Shown one piece after another: positions 33,935 to 46,719 of a stretch of 59,262 nt of DNA. Made by a program: the position numbers and the translations under genes. The notes beneath the pieces were generated by a model. It saw only the letters and a list, made by a program, of their open reading frames with translations, was not told the origin of the DNA and ran no database searches. Within the stretch, counting starts at the first letter, position 1, and every line of letters starts with the position of its first letter. This stretch comes from Symsagittifera roscoffensis (Eukaryota; Xenacoelomorpha; Acoela; Convolutidae): contig NW_026970752.1 of the NCBI RefSeq assembly GCF_963678635.1, positions 1 to 59,262 of the forward strand, read 5' to 3'.

Positions 33935-34150
33935 GAATGATGTTGAAAACTGAAAATCATCTAAGATGACTTCAACATTTCATGTGGGATTAGGCAAACA
34001 CTTGGAAAGAAATTCAAAAGTCTAGAACAAAACACAATGAAAAAAGCCAAATTGAAATAACTACCACGCGCAACCAAATAAATCATAAAGAAACGTTCGA
34101 ACTTAGATTGATACATTTTTAACTTAGAAAGAAGTAGAGTGAGCAATCTT
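33935..34150 (+). repeat. Diverged direct repeat flanking BEL/Pao relic, upstream copy
   Basis: It resembles 36488-36700 (shared GAAAATCATCT, GAAATTCAAAA, then CTAGA-CAAAAC) in the same orientation, about 2.55 kb apart. The pair brackets the BEL/Pao relic and could be eroded LTR pieces or duplicated gag ends. Not resolved. Confidence 0.4.
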
Positions 34151-34586
34151 CAATGTTCGATTGCTAGAAGGCAATCAACTATGCCGCCAGAAAACACACT
34201 TTGCTCTACCAGTTGACCAAGCTGTCATCATCATATTATCATATTTTCGTCTTCAGTGCCAATTAATTGACACTAATTTTGCAAACGCTTTGGAAAAAAA
34301 AACTTGTATGATGGGAAATCTGTTGTATTCCAAGTGGTTTTAAGTCTCTAACCCCATAGCTTACCTATGGTAAAGAAACGTTACTTTTAACTTCGGTTTA
34401 TGTTTTTTTTCCGCCGGTCTTAGTAACAGATTGATATACTGACAAGAATTTTTAAGATTCATTTGCTTATTTCGTTTCGTTATATTTATTTGAAATTGTT
34501 TTTACCCAAGCAGTTTTTTTTGCTTCGTTCCTATAAAGTGTAGGTCTAGCTACCTAGGACAGGAACTAACCAAGTAAGTCTAAGAT

Positions 34587-35885
34587 ATGACTGGATACAA
34601 ATACGACAACTACGACAACTGCAACGACAACGACGATAAATTACAAAAGCTAGCCATGCTCAACAAAACCCATGAAAATACTTCTCTTAGCCCAAATGAA
34701 GCACCTCTTCAGACGAGTACGAGAAGCCACCAATTTGACATCAATTTGAATTACAAAATAGCTGACTCAGTAACAGAGATTTAAAAAAATCAGCATGTTG
34801 CAAGACGCCACTATATACCCTGTAGACCACCTAAATGAACACGCCACATCAGAGGATCACATCAACCGCTTCACAGAAAAACAAGGACATGATGACATCA
34901 TGGTTGTTTTCAGACAGATGCTACGAGAAAATACAACTGAGATAACTCCACAACAGCAGAATACTGATGGCAATTTACTTCAAGCAACCCATATAGCTGA
35001 TTCAAAGAACCAGCCTTCACAGCAGACATCAGCAAACAAGCAGCCCCATGCCCCTTTGACGGACAGAATAAACATCCAGCATACTGCAGTCAGTACCAGG
35101 ATTCGTTTTTCCAAGAAAAAAAAGAAGATTATATTGGATCAAAAAAATCTGTTACTATTGCTTCAGACAAAAACTTCAAGTAAAAGGTTGCCCATCAACT
35201 CACACATGCCTCAAATGCAACCAGCATCATCATTCGACATTTCACGACGATCAACAACAACAGCGCCAAAAGCCATTGCTTGTTTATACCAACTCACTCC
35301 TTCACTTAGTACCATTGACTCTCCGACATCACCACAGACTCATGGACGTGTGCACATTTCAACACTAGCCAGAAGCCAAGTCATTCAAGCAATCTAGCCA
35401 CTCAAAAACCATTGCTTGTTTGTACCAATTCACTCCTCCAATTATTACCAATGACTCTCTAACGTCATCACAGATTCATCGACGTGTGCGATTTTCTCGA
35501 CAGCGGAATTACAAATAGCTACATATCACAATTTTTGGAAGTACAGAAAACAAAACACAGCAGCCCAATCCTCGTCGGAGGAGTTTTTGTCTCGCATAAC
35601 AGTGGATTTGACAAATCCCTGTTTGCGAAAATTTTGACAACATTCGATCTTCGAAACGTTTTTTTTTTAATAAAAGATCACATTAACACATTAACATCAT
35701 CGCAGCAGAATAATACTCAACTGCAACATAATAGGAACAGACAATATTGACATAACTAAGCCCTAAACAACAAAACAAGGACCAGCTAAAGTTCTTCGCG
35801 CAGTGCAGACAGCTCTAGGATGGAAAATCACCGGACCAAAAGAAACAGACAACAAAGAGTAAAAATTAGTTTCTGCCCATCATGG
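34587..35885 (+). pseudogene. BEL/Pao-type gag-protease relic
   Basis: Broken frames carry recognisable pieces in order. A Gln/Thr/Ser-rich region comes first, then in a shifted frame a STHTCLKCNQHHHSTFH segment like the BEL gag Cys-His motif. Next is a protease-like FLDSGITNSYIS (D-S-G with the following S/Y-I typical of BEL proteases), then VQTALGWKITGP, like the conserved stretch after the BEL protease. An imperfect 86-bp tandem repeat (35268-35353 and 35403-35489) interrupts the region. Stops and frameshifts show it is dead. Confidence 0.5.
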
Positions 35886-36487
35886 CACAGCAACTATTTC
35901 TTTTAGTCAACCAATAACAAACAATCGACAGCAGAGATCAGCAGCACCAGCTACATATCAGCAGCATTAAATTATCTTCAATTTCCAGCACGAAAGACAG
36001 AGCACACTCAATTTGCTTCGGATTTGAAGTCACCAACGGACTTTAAAGACGACACCAGCACAACTAAACAGCAAAACGAATTTTCAAAATCCACAGATCT
36101 CAACACCGCAAAGACAGCTTCAATCCGACATCTGGAGAGGGAAAAAACTTAGATAAATGGTGGAAAATCACAAATTTTGAATTGTCTGGAGATGAATGAA
36201 ATCAAATTGCAGTAACAACTGACAGCAGCATCATCACATTAACCAACAAGAACCGTTAACAAGATCTGCAGACAGAACAGCATCAACCAACAACCGGCAT
36301 CAACAAGAAGAAACACGAGACGAAACGACCACAGCCGACAGCCATCATTTCAGCCGACAAATCTCTAGGACACATCAGCAGAGGCAACTTTAGAATCATC
36401 AGCGTCTTATTTTATGTTTAGGAACCACCCAATCTCCTTTTTTCTCTAATGTTTTTGCAACTGCAAACTGAGGCCGAGGGTTTGTGT

Positions 36488-36700
36488 CAATATGACAATT
36501 GAAAATCATCTTAGACGGCTTCAACCCTTCCCGTGGAATCAGGAAAGTTTCGGTAAAGAAATTCAAAAAACTAGATCAAAACAAAATGAAGAAAATCAAA
36601 CTGAAATAGCTATTATGTGCAACCAACTAATTGATATAGAAACATTCAATTTTAGAAAAGGTGAAACTTTAAATTAGAAAGGAATAGATTGACCAATTTA
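36488..36700 (+). repeat. Diverged direct repeat flanking BEL/Pao relic, downstream copy
   Basis: Partner of 33935-34150. It contains a 61-codon open frame at 36492 (MTIENHLRRLQPFPWNQ), which may be a residual coding piece of the element rather than a gene. Confidence 0.4.
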
Positions 36701-38126
36701 CATCGTTCGGTTTTACAAGCTGGGATCAGCCACGGCAGTAGGAAAGATGACGACCAGAACTCACACCATTCAGCTTACAACAAGAATGCAACTCTTCCAA
36801 ATGATCGAATTTTAGCGAATAACTAATGTTCTGCTGCAATGTATATTTTAAATGTTTCTCAACCAGTTCAAAAGCCTCAAAACGAAAGACGAAGACGTAT
36901 TCACAGACTAGGACAGACATCTGGCGAACAATTTGTAAACAAAGGTACCCAAAATGGAAGGACGTTGACAAAAACTACGGCGAGCGATCATTGATAGCAC
37001 GATACTTTTTTAACCTAATGAATTTTCTCATATGATGTTCAACTCAAGCTTCAACGAAAAAAATCCTCTCAACTATCCCAAACTGATCGAAGATACTGCA
37101 ATTTTATTTATCGTTAATTTAAATTTAATTTACCATTATAAAAAATAATTTCTTATATCATTATCTTTTATATCAAGGTGATCCATCAGTTAACAATTTA
37201 TCCATCAAATACCAACACTGGTTAAAAAGCATACAATTTTGACTTCATCTGCCCACTTAGGGAGCGTTGGTGAAGTTGTTACGTCTCCGGTTCCGAATCA
37301 AACGGTCAGATGTTCGAGGCCCACCTTGGCCCATACTCGTTGCTTGAGGGTGAAGCAACATTACCCAGCCCGTAAAAACAACTCTGAAAAATTGTTGGTA
37401 TATCTTAACCAAGGGCACAGCAGCGGATTTCCGCCAAGAGCTGAGAAGCTTGTATGTTGTTTTTTTCCTTGTAAACAAACCGTTTTAAACTTAACATTAA
37501 TCTTAATCACAAAAAAAGCTAGTTTAATCTCAGATTCCGAGATATTTCATAAATTCAAAAACTAAGATGACACCATTGCAACTTGATTACTAATTTTTCT
37601 TTGTGTAGGTTCTCCCTAGATAATAACTAATTCATAATTTTTTAGTCGATCAGCGATCAACCCGGAGCCCTACTAACCCGAAGGATAAATTTTGTAGCTA
37701 TAACTTACTTGCTAGAGCTCACCTTGTTGATTGCACAACCATGTGCAATTTGAACAAGCAATTATATGATTGCTGGGCACCATTACTCTTGGAGCGCCAC
37801 AAAGTCACAGGCCACTCATGATCCCTGTTTAAACCCTCAGTAAATACTGCACCCTATAATAAGTTAAACAGCTATAATTGAGATGAGTCGGACAAAAACA
37901 AGCGTATTTTACATCGCATTTGGGGGTAATATCTTCGAAATGAAAAAAAAACAAATATGTTATATTTTTCAAATTGTTGCATCAAATTTTAGGACCAAAA
38001 AAAAATGTAATGAAAAGTGGCTAAAAAATTCACTTTTTCAAACTTGTTTTTGTTTATTGGTTCCAAATCATGCCTTCAACCCACGAGTAGTAATTTGAAA
38101 CCCTGACTGACTTTTTTGAAAGCAGA
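36701..38126. other. Intergenic, no gene supported
   Basis: At 37257-37335 there is a weak tRNA-like arrangement (TGGTGAAGTTG as A-box, GTTCGAGGCCC as B-box) whose stems do not fold well. Otherwise nothing is recognised. Confidence 0.3.
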
Positions 38127-38533
38127 AGACTTTGCTCAAGGGAGCGGATTTTCAAAAAACGACCTTTATCACCTCGACCAAACTGCTTTTCTCAGCACTC
38201 CCAAATCACTATACAACCCAATTTTGACAAAATTTTCGGCGACGCAGGCAAATTTTTGAAAAGGAACAGGCCAAAAAGGCGTTTTTAGGCAAGGTTTGAA
38301 AAATTTTGACCAAAAAATTGCGTGTTTACGGCGCGCTCGACCCTCGAATAAAATTATATCTATATTGGTTCCAAAGATGCCTTTAGAAAAAGTTTAGGGT
38401 CAGTCAGCCAAAAATGGATATCTCAAATTAGTACGAAGAGGGCCGTTTTGGTCGGCATGGAGTCGACTCCTTGAAAGAAGGGCGTCCGCCCTCCCAAGCC
38501 CCCTCTAAATCCACCCCTGAGTCAAAGACTCCG
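38127..38533. mobile_element. hAT-like short element, copy 1 (diverged)
   Basis: It shares the interior and ends with the copies at 41093 and 45200: an end resembling CAGGGGCGGATTT, an interior AAAAATGGATATCTCAAA and TTTTGGTCGGCA, and the other end AAATCCACCCCTGA. The terminal inverted repeats are diverged. Its orientation matches copy 2. Confidence 0.5.
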
Positions 38534-39521
38534 AAAAGAGACCCAAATCCGTGCGAATATTTTCTACCCTCTTTTTTGGTAAAGAAAACAGAGGAACACC
38601 GAAGACTTTCAATTGATTTCCGTTTTGAGTTTTTATATAAACTAGATCATTCAGACACGTTGCATTATCTTGGCGAATTCTTTTGAGCTGCAGATCAAAA
38701 TTTGGCTCTTTTCCAGTCCCACCACTATGATTTTTTTCTGAAATTAATTGATAGAGCAACTTAGCTCGCGAAAACTTTTAGATATTTGTAAGCAGGCTAT
38801 TCAAGCAAAGAAACGCAGGTATTCAAGCAAAATATTGCTTTTTAACTAAACAAAAAAAATTATAAAACTTTTGAAAATTTTTTCTAATTTGTTTTTACAA
38901 AAATTTTCATAAGAAAAAAAATTCATTGCCATGAAAATTCTTAAAAAAGTTTAATAACTTAGTTTTCCTTTCAATAAATTCAAGCTTTCTTGGACCCATT
39001 TTCATATAATCAACGTACTCCATCGCTGTACTGCTCAAAACTAGACTATTATTTGAAATTTTTTAATGTCGTGCGAATTTACACTGAGAGGGTTTTAACA
39101 TGAAATATCAAGTTAAAGCCATTTTGTTAATTTTTCTAGCTAGCTGATTTTGTGTGGAAAACAAAAAAAGCAAGGATAATCAATTGGTGTGCAAGTAGCA
39201 CAAAATGTGCCAAACAATTTTTTAAAAATGCGATCTAAGTGATCTAAACTGATTTTGCGTGGAAAAAAAAAGTAGCCAGTTGGTGTTCAAGTAGCACAGA
39301 ATGTGCCGACCATTTTTTAAAAAAGCAATCTACGTGGTCCGTCAAGTAATCTAAGGAAACTCTAGAACAAAAGTATTCGATACTCAAGGCAAAAAAGATT
39401 AGAAAACTAAACTGTTAACTTTTTTGGTTTTTTGATGTTTCAATCTCCGAAATATTGGTAAAATACTTCAAACAGAAATCTACCGGAGTAAATTAAATTT
39501 CAGGGCTTAAATAAAAAATTT
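38534..39521. other. AT-rich intergenic DNA
   Basis: No ORF worth reporting. A phrase around TGATTTTGTGTGGAAAA and GCAAGTAGCACAAAATGTGCC occurs twice, near 39145-39210 and 39250-39310, forming a diverged tandem duplication. Confidence 0.35.
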
Positions 39522-39596
39522 ATTGTTTATCTAGATATAATGAGTCGGCTCGTTTGTAAAACAAACGAGCCGACTCATTATATCTAGATAAACAAT
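39522..39596. repeat. Perfect palindrome, 36-bp arms, 3-nt loop
   Basis: The arms 39522-39557 and 39561-39596 are exact reverse complements separated by AAA. The DNA or RNA would form an extremely stable hairpin. It has no coding content and no obvious terminal structure of a known element. Confidence 0.9.
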
Positions 39597-41050
39597 GAAC
39601 AAAAGCTCACAAATGAACAAAAGCTAATGCATTTTCATTTAATTTCTCTCAACATTGGGACAATGTTTTGAAACTTTTTCTTTTTTGTTTGCATTACTAC
39701 TGAAAAATGTTTAATATGATGTATCACTCGGCCGACTCCATTGATTTTGTGTGCCAGCTATGTTGCGTGGAATAAAAAAAGAAGAAAAGAAAAACTAAAA
39801 CACACCCGAATACAAAATTCCTCCCCATTTCCAATGGTGGGAACAGAATGAAAAAATAACGCACCCAAATACAAAATTTTTCATCGTTTTCAACGGCCAA
39901 AAGACATTTTTTGTGATTACTGTTTTTGTGGGCGAAATTTTTCGGCTACTTGGACATCAACCGACTGTCCTTGTTTTTATTCCGACCATTGTAACGGGGG
40001 AGGAGCTTTATATTTTGGCGCTTTTCAATTTGTTTTCTGTTTCCGTGCAAAATCATGTCCCACAAATAGTCATTAGAATGGGTTGAGGGTATACATACAA
40101 AATCTTTAAAAAACGACATTATTTTTTTTGAATTTCCCCAGTGTCGAGAGAAGCAGGTTTAAAATTGAGTTTAGTCTAAATTAGTGCAAATAAAGCGAGC
40201 GAGTGCGTCTCGCAAAACAACACTTTTCATTCAAATTCTGAAAAACTGAAATTTTCTACTCAAAACAAGTTTTATACGAAAAGATAGAGACAATTTAGGA
40301 CGATACAATTTTTTTCATTGATTGTTTTTTATTCATCTTTCGAAGACAAAAGTTTTCGGTTATGACTAAACCACTAACACTGTACTGTACGCGTTCGTAT
40401 AGTTCTCTCAGCTTATGGGTATAAAAGTAAACAGTTTCTGCTATAGTGGGCAATCATTAAATTTTTTGAAGTACTGAGAAAAAGTAGGTCAAATATTTTT
40501 CTTCTTATACGGCTAATTTACAACTACAGGGAAGTGTAGCCGGGAATGGAAAAATCTAATCTCTGGAATTGTCACCTCAAGTGGTTTTAACAGCAAATTA
40601 AAATGAAGTTTTCTAGGATAATTTTGTATCACTGTAGCCTGAACATATTTAAAAAACATTGAAAAGAATTGTTGTTCCGACAATTGATCGTGGAGAAGAA
40701 CTATGTCTTCGGTTAGGTTCTGTGCTTCAAGTTTATTCGTGCAGAATCAAGTCAATCAATTGGACAAATAAATATCGAAATGCATCAAGTGATATATCAT
40801 TATAAACCTTTTCAGTAGTGATTCGAGCTGCTTTAAGAAAACTTCAAAAAGTTTTCTGTTTGTGGTTTAAAATTGAGTTTTAGTCTAATTTCGAGCTATT
40901 AAAGCAAGCGAATAGATCTCATATAAATTACAAATCTAATTGAACCAAGGAAATTTTACTGAATTCCAGTAAATTTAATTTTGGCTTCTTGGCGACTTTT
41001 AAAAAAAATTCGAAAAGGAAAACAAGAAAAAAAAATTTCAAGCAAGATCA
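39597..41050. other. Intergenic 3' flank of the ABCG gene
   Basis: AT-rich, no gene supported. Just beyond, at 41057-41107, TAGATCCGCCCCTGTA occurs in both orientations around a short spacer, an inverted pair of hAT-like ends abutting copy 2. Confidence 0.35.
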
Positions 41051-41092
41051 AATATATCCGCCCCTGTAGATCCGCCCCTGTAGATATTTTTA

Positions 41093-41466
41093 CAGGGGCG
41101 GATCTAGGATATTTTCGAAGGGGGCGGAACCTTGTATTTTTTTAGGTCCACCAAATTGATTTTCCGAGCTCTGCCAAAGCACCAAAAAGATCCTGTTTTT
41201 GCCAGATTTTCTGCGCCGCAAGCAAAATTTTGAAAAAAAAACGGGCCAAAAAAGAAGTTTTTAGACTTTTTTTGGAAAACTTTGACCAAAAAATAGTGTT
41301 TTTCAGCGCGCGCTCCCCCCTCAAAATGATTATATATTGTCGCCGAAGGCGCCTTTAGAACAATTTTAGGGCACGTCACCAAAAATGGATATCTCAAAAT
41401 AGTACAAAGTGGGAACGTTTTGGGTCGGCAGGGGGTCGAATCCCTTCCCCGCTAAATCCGTCCCTG
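41093..41466. mobile_element. hAT-like short element, copy 2 (374 bp)
   Basis: The ends CAGGGGCGGATCTAG and CTAAATCCGTCCCTG are 15-bp inverted repeats with two mismatches. The 8-bp flanks TATTTTTA and TATATATA agree at 6 of 8 positions, compatible with an eroded hAT-type duplication. Non-autonomous: no transposase inside. Confidence 0.6.
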
Positions 41467-41556
41467 TATATATAAATTTTTTCTGGGGGGATTTGTTTTT
41501 TTTTTATTTTGAAAATTTAGCGGATATTTTTTGGAGCTCGCTACCCTTCAAATTAG

Positions 41557-41720
41557 TTATATGGGCGCCGAAGGCACCCTTAGAAAAATTTGAGGTTGGT
41601 CGGCCAAATGGATGTCGTAAAGCTATAGCAAAAAAGGACCCTTTGGGAAATTTGGCAACCAGAATCGGGAGAAGGTCGCCTTTCTCCTCCCTCGGCTCGC
41701 TATTGGTTTTTATTTACACT
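41557..41720. mobile_element. hAT-like short element, partial copy
   Basis: It shares the interior phrases GGGCGCCGAAGGC and TTAGAAAAATTTGAGG with the other copies but lacks clear ends. It lies between copy 2 and the 3' end of the ABCG gene. Confidence 0.4.
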
Positions 41721-41769
41721 ACAAAGCATTTGTCAAATTTTAAATTTCCAACGTTTTCATCATTACATT

Positions 41770-44700
41770 TTACAATTTGCGTCTTGATTTGACTCGAAGT
41801 ATGAAATAAGTCAACGGAAATAGTAAAATGGGAAAAAGAGCTAAAATTATAAAATAATTCAGTCGTTCTAAGGATTCGATCCCAATACCTATCGATTCCA
41901 ATCTTTGCTCTCCAGTTTCGCAACCGTAGAAATTTGAGAACTGGGATTTATTTGCAATCAAAGAATTTTGATTTTCTGGGAGGGTGAAATTTCGAATCCC
42001 ACAAAACTGCGTATTTGTAAGTTGGAAACTTGCTTGTAGGGACAACATATTTTTCGGGATGCTAAGATACTCAAAAACTTTGAATAAGGAATGCAAATCC
42101 GCCAAATTAAGGAAAAGTCCGGAAAATAGAAGCATAACAACCAGAATTCCGGGTATTATGGCAGTCGCCATTCCGTAATTTCCGACCGAAGCTGTGATGA
42201 AAAAGATCAAAGAACACGCCGCCAGTGAACCTAATTCGTTCACACCAACGAACACGAAAAATGGAATAAGTTCGCGTTTTAGTCTCAGAATTACGTAACC
42301 GAAAACTGAAAACACCAACGCTGGAATTCCGCACAGTAAAATAAGTTCACTTAGAAATTTTGAGGCCAAATATGGAAAGGCCGAATAATATCCTTTCGCT
42401 GTTTCGTGAAGGAAAAATTTCTGCCCGTTTAGTAGTATTTCAATTGCAGGAAAATTTCCCATAACTGGCTGAATAACCATGAAGAATAAAGCGCCGTATA
42501 AGTTTTCGAAGCCCATTAAATCGAATTTCCAATCTCTTCCCAGCCAGCCGAAAACACAAGCTAGCAGAAATGACACTATTGTCGGTATAATGACAACACG
42601 TGGCGACAACGCGACATTAGTTAGTGACCTTTGCGACAAATATCGAAATTGTTGCAATAAATTTGTTGCTGATTTGAAACTATCCCGATTATTTGAAACT
42701 TTGTCTTCGATTGTTGAAAGTTTCTCAATAACTGAAAGCTCCTCGCTCAAGTTGTTGAATTCTTGCGATTGTTGAAAAATATGGACCAAATTTTTGCTCT
42801 CCTTTGTGTCAAATTGTGTGCATGTTTTTGCTTCTTTTTTGCTCTTTTCGTCAAAATTTTGGGTAAGTAAATCATCAGTTTCAAAAACCCAAGGGCCCAA
42901 TTTTGAATTGGCAATTATCAAGTCCAAGAAGAAGTCGAAAGGGTTTTCGCGTCGATCGCAAACCATTTCGTGTCGTGCAAAATACGAGACAGCTTCGACA
43001 GCGGGTCCATGATAAATTGATTGGCCGAAGCAGGACAATAAATGAACTAAATGCGGGTTTAAGAAGTTTGGTAGATAGATCCCAATAACTACAAAACTGC
43101 CACAATCTTAAAGATCTTCAGACAAAAACAAGTTGGACAGAGCGAAACTTAACAAAGAGCCCCTATTTTATTTTTCAAAAGCATCTCCAAAGTTTTATTG
43201 TATTATCTATGAGGATTGAAAAAAAGTCCAGTTTGTTCAGCCTGCCTCGTAGTTGCCGAAAAAATTTTAAAAAATTGTTTCATTTTCCCTCATGGAGTTT
43301 TAACCAAACTTAAGTTATATTTAAAGTAGAAAAAAAATGTATGCCAATTTTTCCCTGCTAGATCAAGGTGCAATTCTTTTTGGGGGGTTAGCGTGGTCTT
43401 TTTTGTTATTTTCATCCTTATTTTCCTTTAATTTTGGGACCCATCTATCAAACTTATGTGCACCCAAGTCGAAATATTTGAAGATGGAGTATCGAGGTTG
43501 ATGAATGGACAGAATGATTGTCGAATTGTGATTGGTCGAGATGTCTTTGAGAAGTGAGATCACAGACAGGGCAGTTGATGAGTCAAGACCGGTGGTTGGC
43601 TCGTCTGAAAGTCAAAAAATGGGATTTATAGTCACTAATTTCATCATTTCCATTTTTTGCTAAATTTTTTTCATTTCCATATTTCGATATTTTTTGTTAT
43701 TTTGAGCCGGAAAAAAAGTCATTTTTTCTTGCTAATTTTGTTTTTATCAAATTGAAAAGGATTCTTGATAAATTTTAATCATATCACCGAATTTTCACTT
43801 AAATTACACATTTTAAGTTTTGGTAAAAATATTCGATAAATATCGAGCTACAACAGATGAAGTCGTATACCATTCATTTAGTGTAGTGTCATTTAAAGAA
43901 GTCTTACCCAGAAAGATAAATTTGGGTTTTGTGACCAATTCCATCCCAATGCAACACCGTTTCCGCTCTCCACCCGAAACTCCCTGGAACAATTCATTCC
44001 CGATTCGGGTGTTTTCACACCTTTCTAAGCCCAAGCTTTGAACAATCTCGTCCACGCACTTTTTCTTGTCTTCTTTTGAGCTGACGGCCATTTTGAGATT
44101 GGCAGCGAAAAGAATGTTTTCACGAACTGTCAAAGTGCCCATTACGATATCCTCTTGCGCGACAAAACTGAAATACATGAGCAAAAACTTTTACTTCGTA
44201 ACAATTAATTACACAACCATTTTTTCTAGAAAAAGTAAAAAAAGTCTAAAAAAAACGGGTTACAACCTTTTTTCATATGGCCAAAAGTATAAAGACTCTA
44301 AAAAACAGAAATCAAGATGATCAGTTTTAAAAAATTTTTCGTTTTGATATTAAAAATTTTCTTAATTACTAATGAGTACTTCTTTTTTGAATTAAAAATC
44401 ATAAGAATGAATGTGCCTTTGCTCAATCTGTTCTTACAATTCAATTTTTAAAAAACACAAACTGAGTAAAAAACTATTTGGTAATTTCTTGGTATCCATT
44501 GGACTTTACCGTGCTGAGTCATTATCGAATTCTCACCCCACCACAAAATTTCAGCGGAATTGGTTCTTTTTTTAATAGAAAATAAATACTGATTGAGATG
44601 AAATTTCAAAAAATTAACTACTACAGCCCAATTAATCCTTTTGCTCTGGCTGTTATTTCCTAAAAACGATAGTAAATTCCCAGTTGATTCGAAAAAAAAA

Positions 44701-46719
44701 CAAACAATAGTGTTAGGTCGTTTACCTAATTGGAAACAAATGGCAGGAGACGATCAAGTCTTGCGACATGTTTCTAATCTGTTTAAAGTGAGCCATAAAC
44801 TTCAGTAATCAAAACAATATATTAAGAAAAATACAAGCAAGCGTTTCGTTTCAACATTATAGACGGACAAAAAATAAAAAGGTTAAAAAATAACTGTTGG
44901 ATTACACGAGACAGTATAGTACCCATGATAATAAATGACTAAATTGAAAACGAAGACATATTTCTGCTAAAAAAAAAGAAAAAAAGTTTGAAACTTTACA
45001 ACCAATACATAAGTTATACTTGAACTGTTTAACTAAAACGAATAAATTAGAACTCCCGTATCTACCAAAATGAGCCTTGCTTTTACAATTGCCTAGATGG
45101 GGAAATTTTGCAGTTGCAACTATCTAACAAAAGAGTCGTACTGTTTTGAAAAATTATTTAAAACGATCACTCATTTTTTTAACCTAAGCTGTCGACAATT
45201 ATGGGCCGGATTTAGGGGGGCGGGGGCGGGGGCGGGGGCGAACGCCCTTTTCTTAGGGATTCGACCCCCCGCCGACCCAAAGGGTCCTCCCTTTGATGCT
45301 TTTTAGGAAATCCATTTTTTTTTTACCGGCCGTATAATTTTTGTAAAGGCGCCTTTGGCGCCAATATATACTAATTCTGAGGGGGAGCGCGCGCCAAAAA
45401 AAGCATTTTTTTTTGTCAAAACTTGTCAAAATTTTCCAAAAATTGCCCATTAACGGCTTTTTCACCTGTTTTTTTTCAAAAATTTGCCTGCGGCGCAGAA
45501 AATTTGGCCAAAACACCGTCTTTTTAGTGCTATCGAAATTTTTTTTGAAAATTCACCCCTTTTTGAGAAAATCTTAGATCCGCCCCTGTCTACAATCTGC
45601 AATAAGCAAGGATTTGGTAGATAAATGCTTCAAAACAAGTTTCCTTTTTAACAACCGGGGTTCCGTGAAAAGCAGCCCTGTGTTCATTTATAAGGAAGGA
45701 TAAATCACAGAGTAAACGAATCACGAAAAACCATCGAAGAAAAATTTGGGCACTGGAAAAAAACTACTGGCAAATTTTTAAGATGTAGTTTTCGATGTAG
45801 TTTTTTAAGATGTAGATTGATGAGAAAAAAATTCTGAGACAAACGAGTTTTTTTTTCTGAGACAAACTTAAAAACGTCTCTATTTCAGCAAGAAAAACCT
45901 CGAATCAGAAAAGCGAACGATTACTTCTTTGATTATGTGTTTAGCGAAACAATATGTCAAATACTGAAAAAAATGCCAATAATTTTTCTGGATTATGCGC
46001 AAAAGAGAACCACACATTTTATTTACGATAAAAAAAATTTCTCTCAAAAAACCGTTTTTACAGCTCAAATAAGACGAAAAGTCTGTAACTTCAGAAAACC
46101 TCTAATGCTTCAAGTTTCTTACTAATTGCTTTGATAACATGTAGCTCAATTTTAAACTTTTTTGGTGTTTAAAACCCATTTTTTAGAGCTGTTAAGCATT
46201 TCCAATTTAATTTGTAATAAATAACAAAAACCACTTCAAATTAGGTTGTTAAATTCTCTATATTGGCTCTGATGTAGTTCTATACGTTTTTAAATATGAT
46301 AAAAATGAACAGCAATTCGTATACATCCATATTGAATTATGATCTTACATAAAATCAATACATAGAGCTTACCCGGTTCTTAGGTTAAAATCGTCTCCCA
46401 GCGGCTCCGCATCAATTAGAACCTTCCCCCTCGCCGCTCTTAAGTCCCTCCGATTCGACAAAAGGTCAAGCAAGGTCGACTTTCCAGCGCCTGTCGGTCC
46501 CATGATTGCATTAATGCCATTCTTAAAAACGCCATTGACATTACGTAATACTGTTTTAGTCACATGTCTGAAAGGAGGTCCCGAGGTTATTACGTAACTC
46601 AAGTTGTGAACAGACATCATGCCTGAAGTTTCCATTCCGATTGGAAGATCTTCAAATTTCGGCGTTGTTTCAACGTCTGGTGCTTTTTCATCGGCGATTG
46701 AATTTTCCAAGAACTCCAT
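41770..46719 (-). CDS. ABCG2-like half-transporter (ABC transporter, subfamily G), four exons
   Basis: Exons, in transcript order on the minus strand: 46719-46373, 44167-43908, 43604-43464 and 43046-41770. They join to exactly 675 codons (674 aa), close to the roughly 650 aa usual for ABCG2-type proteins. Introns begin GTAAGC, GTAAGA and GTGCAC and end in CAG, CAG and TAG. The ATP-binding domain comes first: Walker A GPTGAGKST (74-82), Q-loop Q120, signature VSGGERKR (179-186), Walker B FIFLDE (199-204) and H-loop H237. About six membrane segments follow in exon 4, with an N-glycosylatable, Cys-containing loop before the last. The YHGPAVEAVSYF and LFSGLFLNL motifs point to the ABCG2/white branch. 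As a half-transporter it would dimerise in a membrane and export small molecules; the substrate is unknown. All motifs are intact. Confidence 0.93.
45200..45588 (-). mobile_element. hAT-like short element, copy 3, in ABCG intron 1
   Basis: This 389-bp element is in the opposite orientation to copy 2, ending TAGATCCGCCCCTG. It is flanked by TCGACAAT (45192-45199) and TCTACAAT (45589-45596), an 8-bp duplication with one mismatch, which is the size made by hAT transposases. Near its start it carries four G-runs of 5-6 G separated by single C (45215-45238). Confidence 0.7.

Noticed and set aside
37257-37335. Possible tRNA gene
   Set aside because: A- and B-box-like phrases are present but no acceptor stem can be formed and the anticodon arm needs bulges.
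41104-41397. 97-aa minus-strand ORF
   Set aside because: It falls inside the hAT-like short element copy 2 and reads its repeat sequence.
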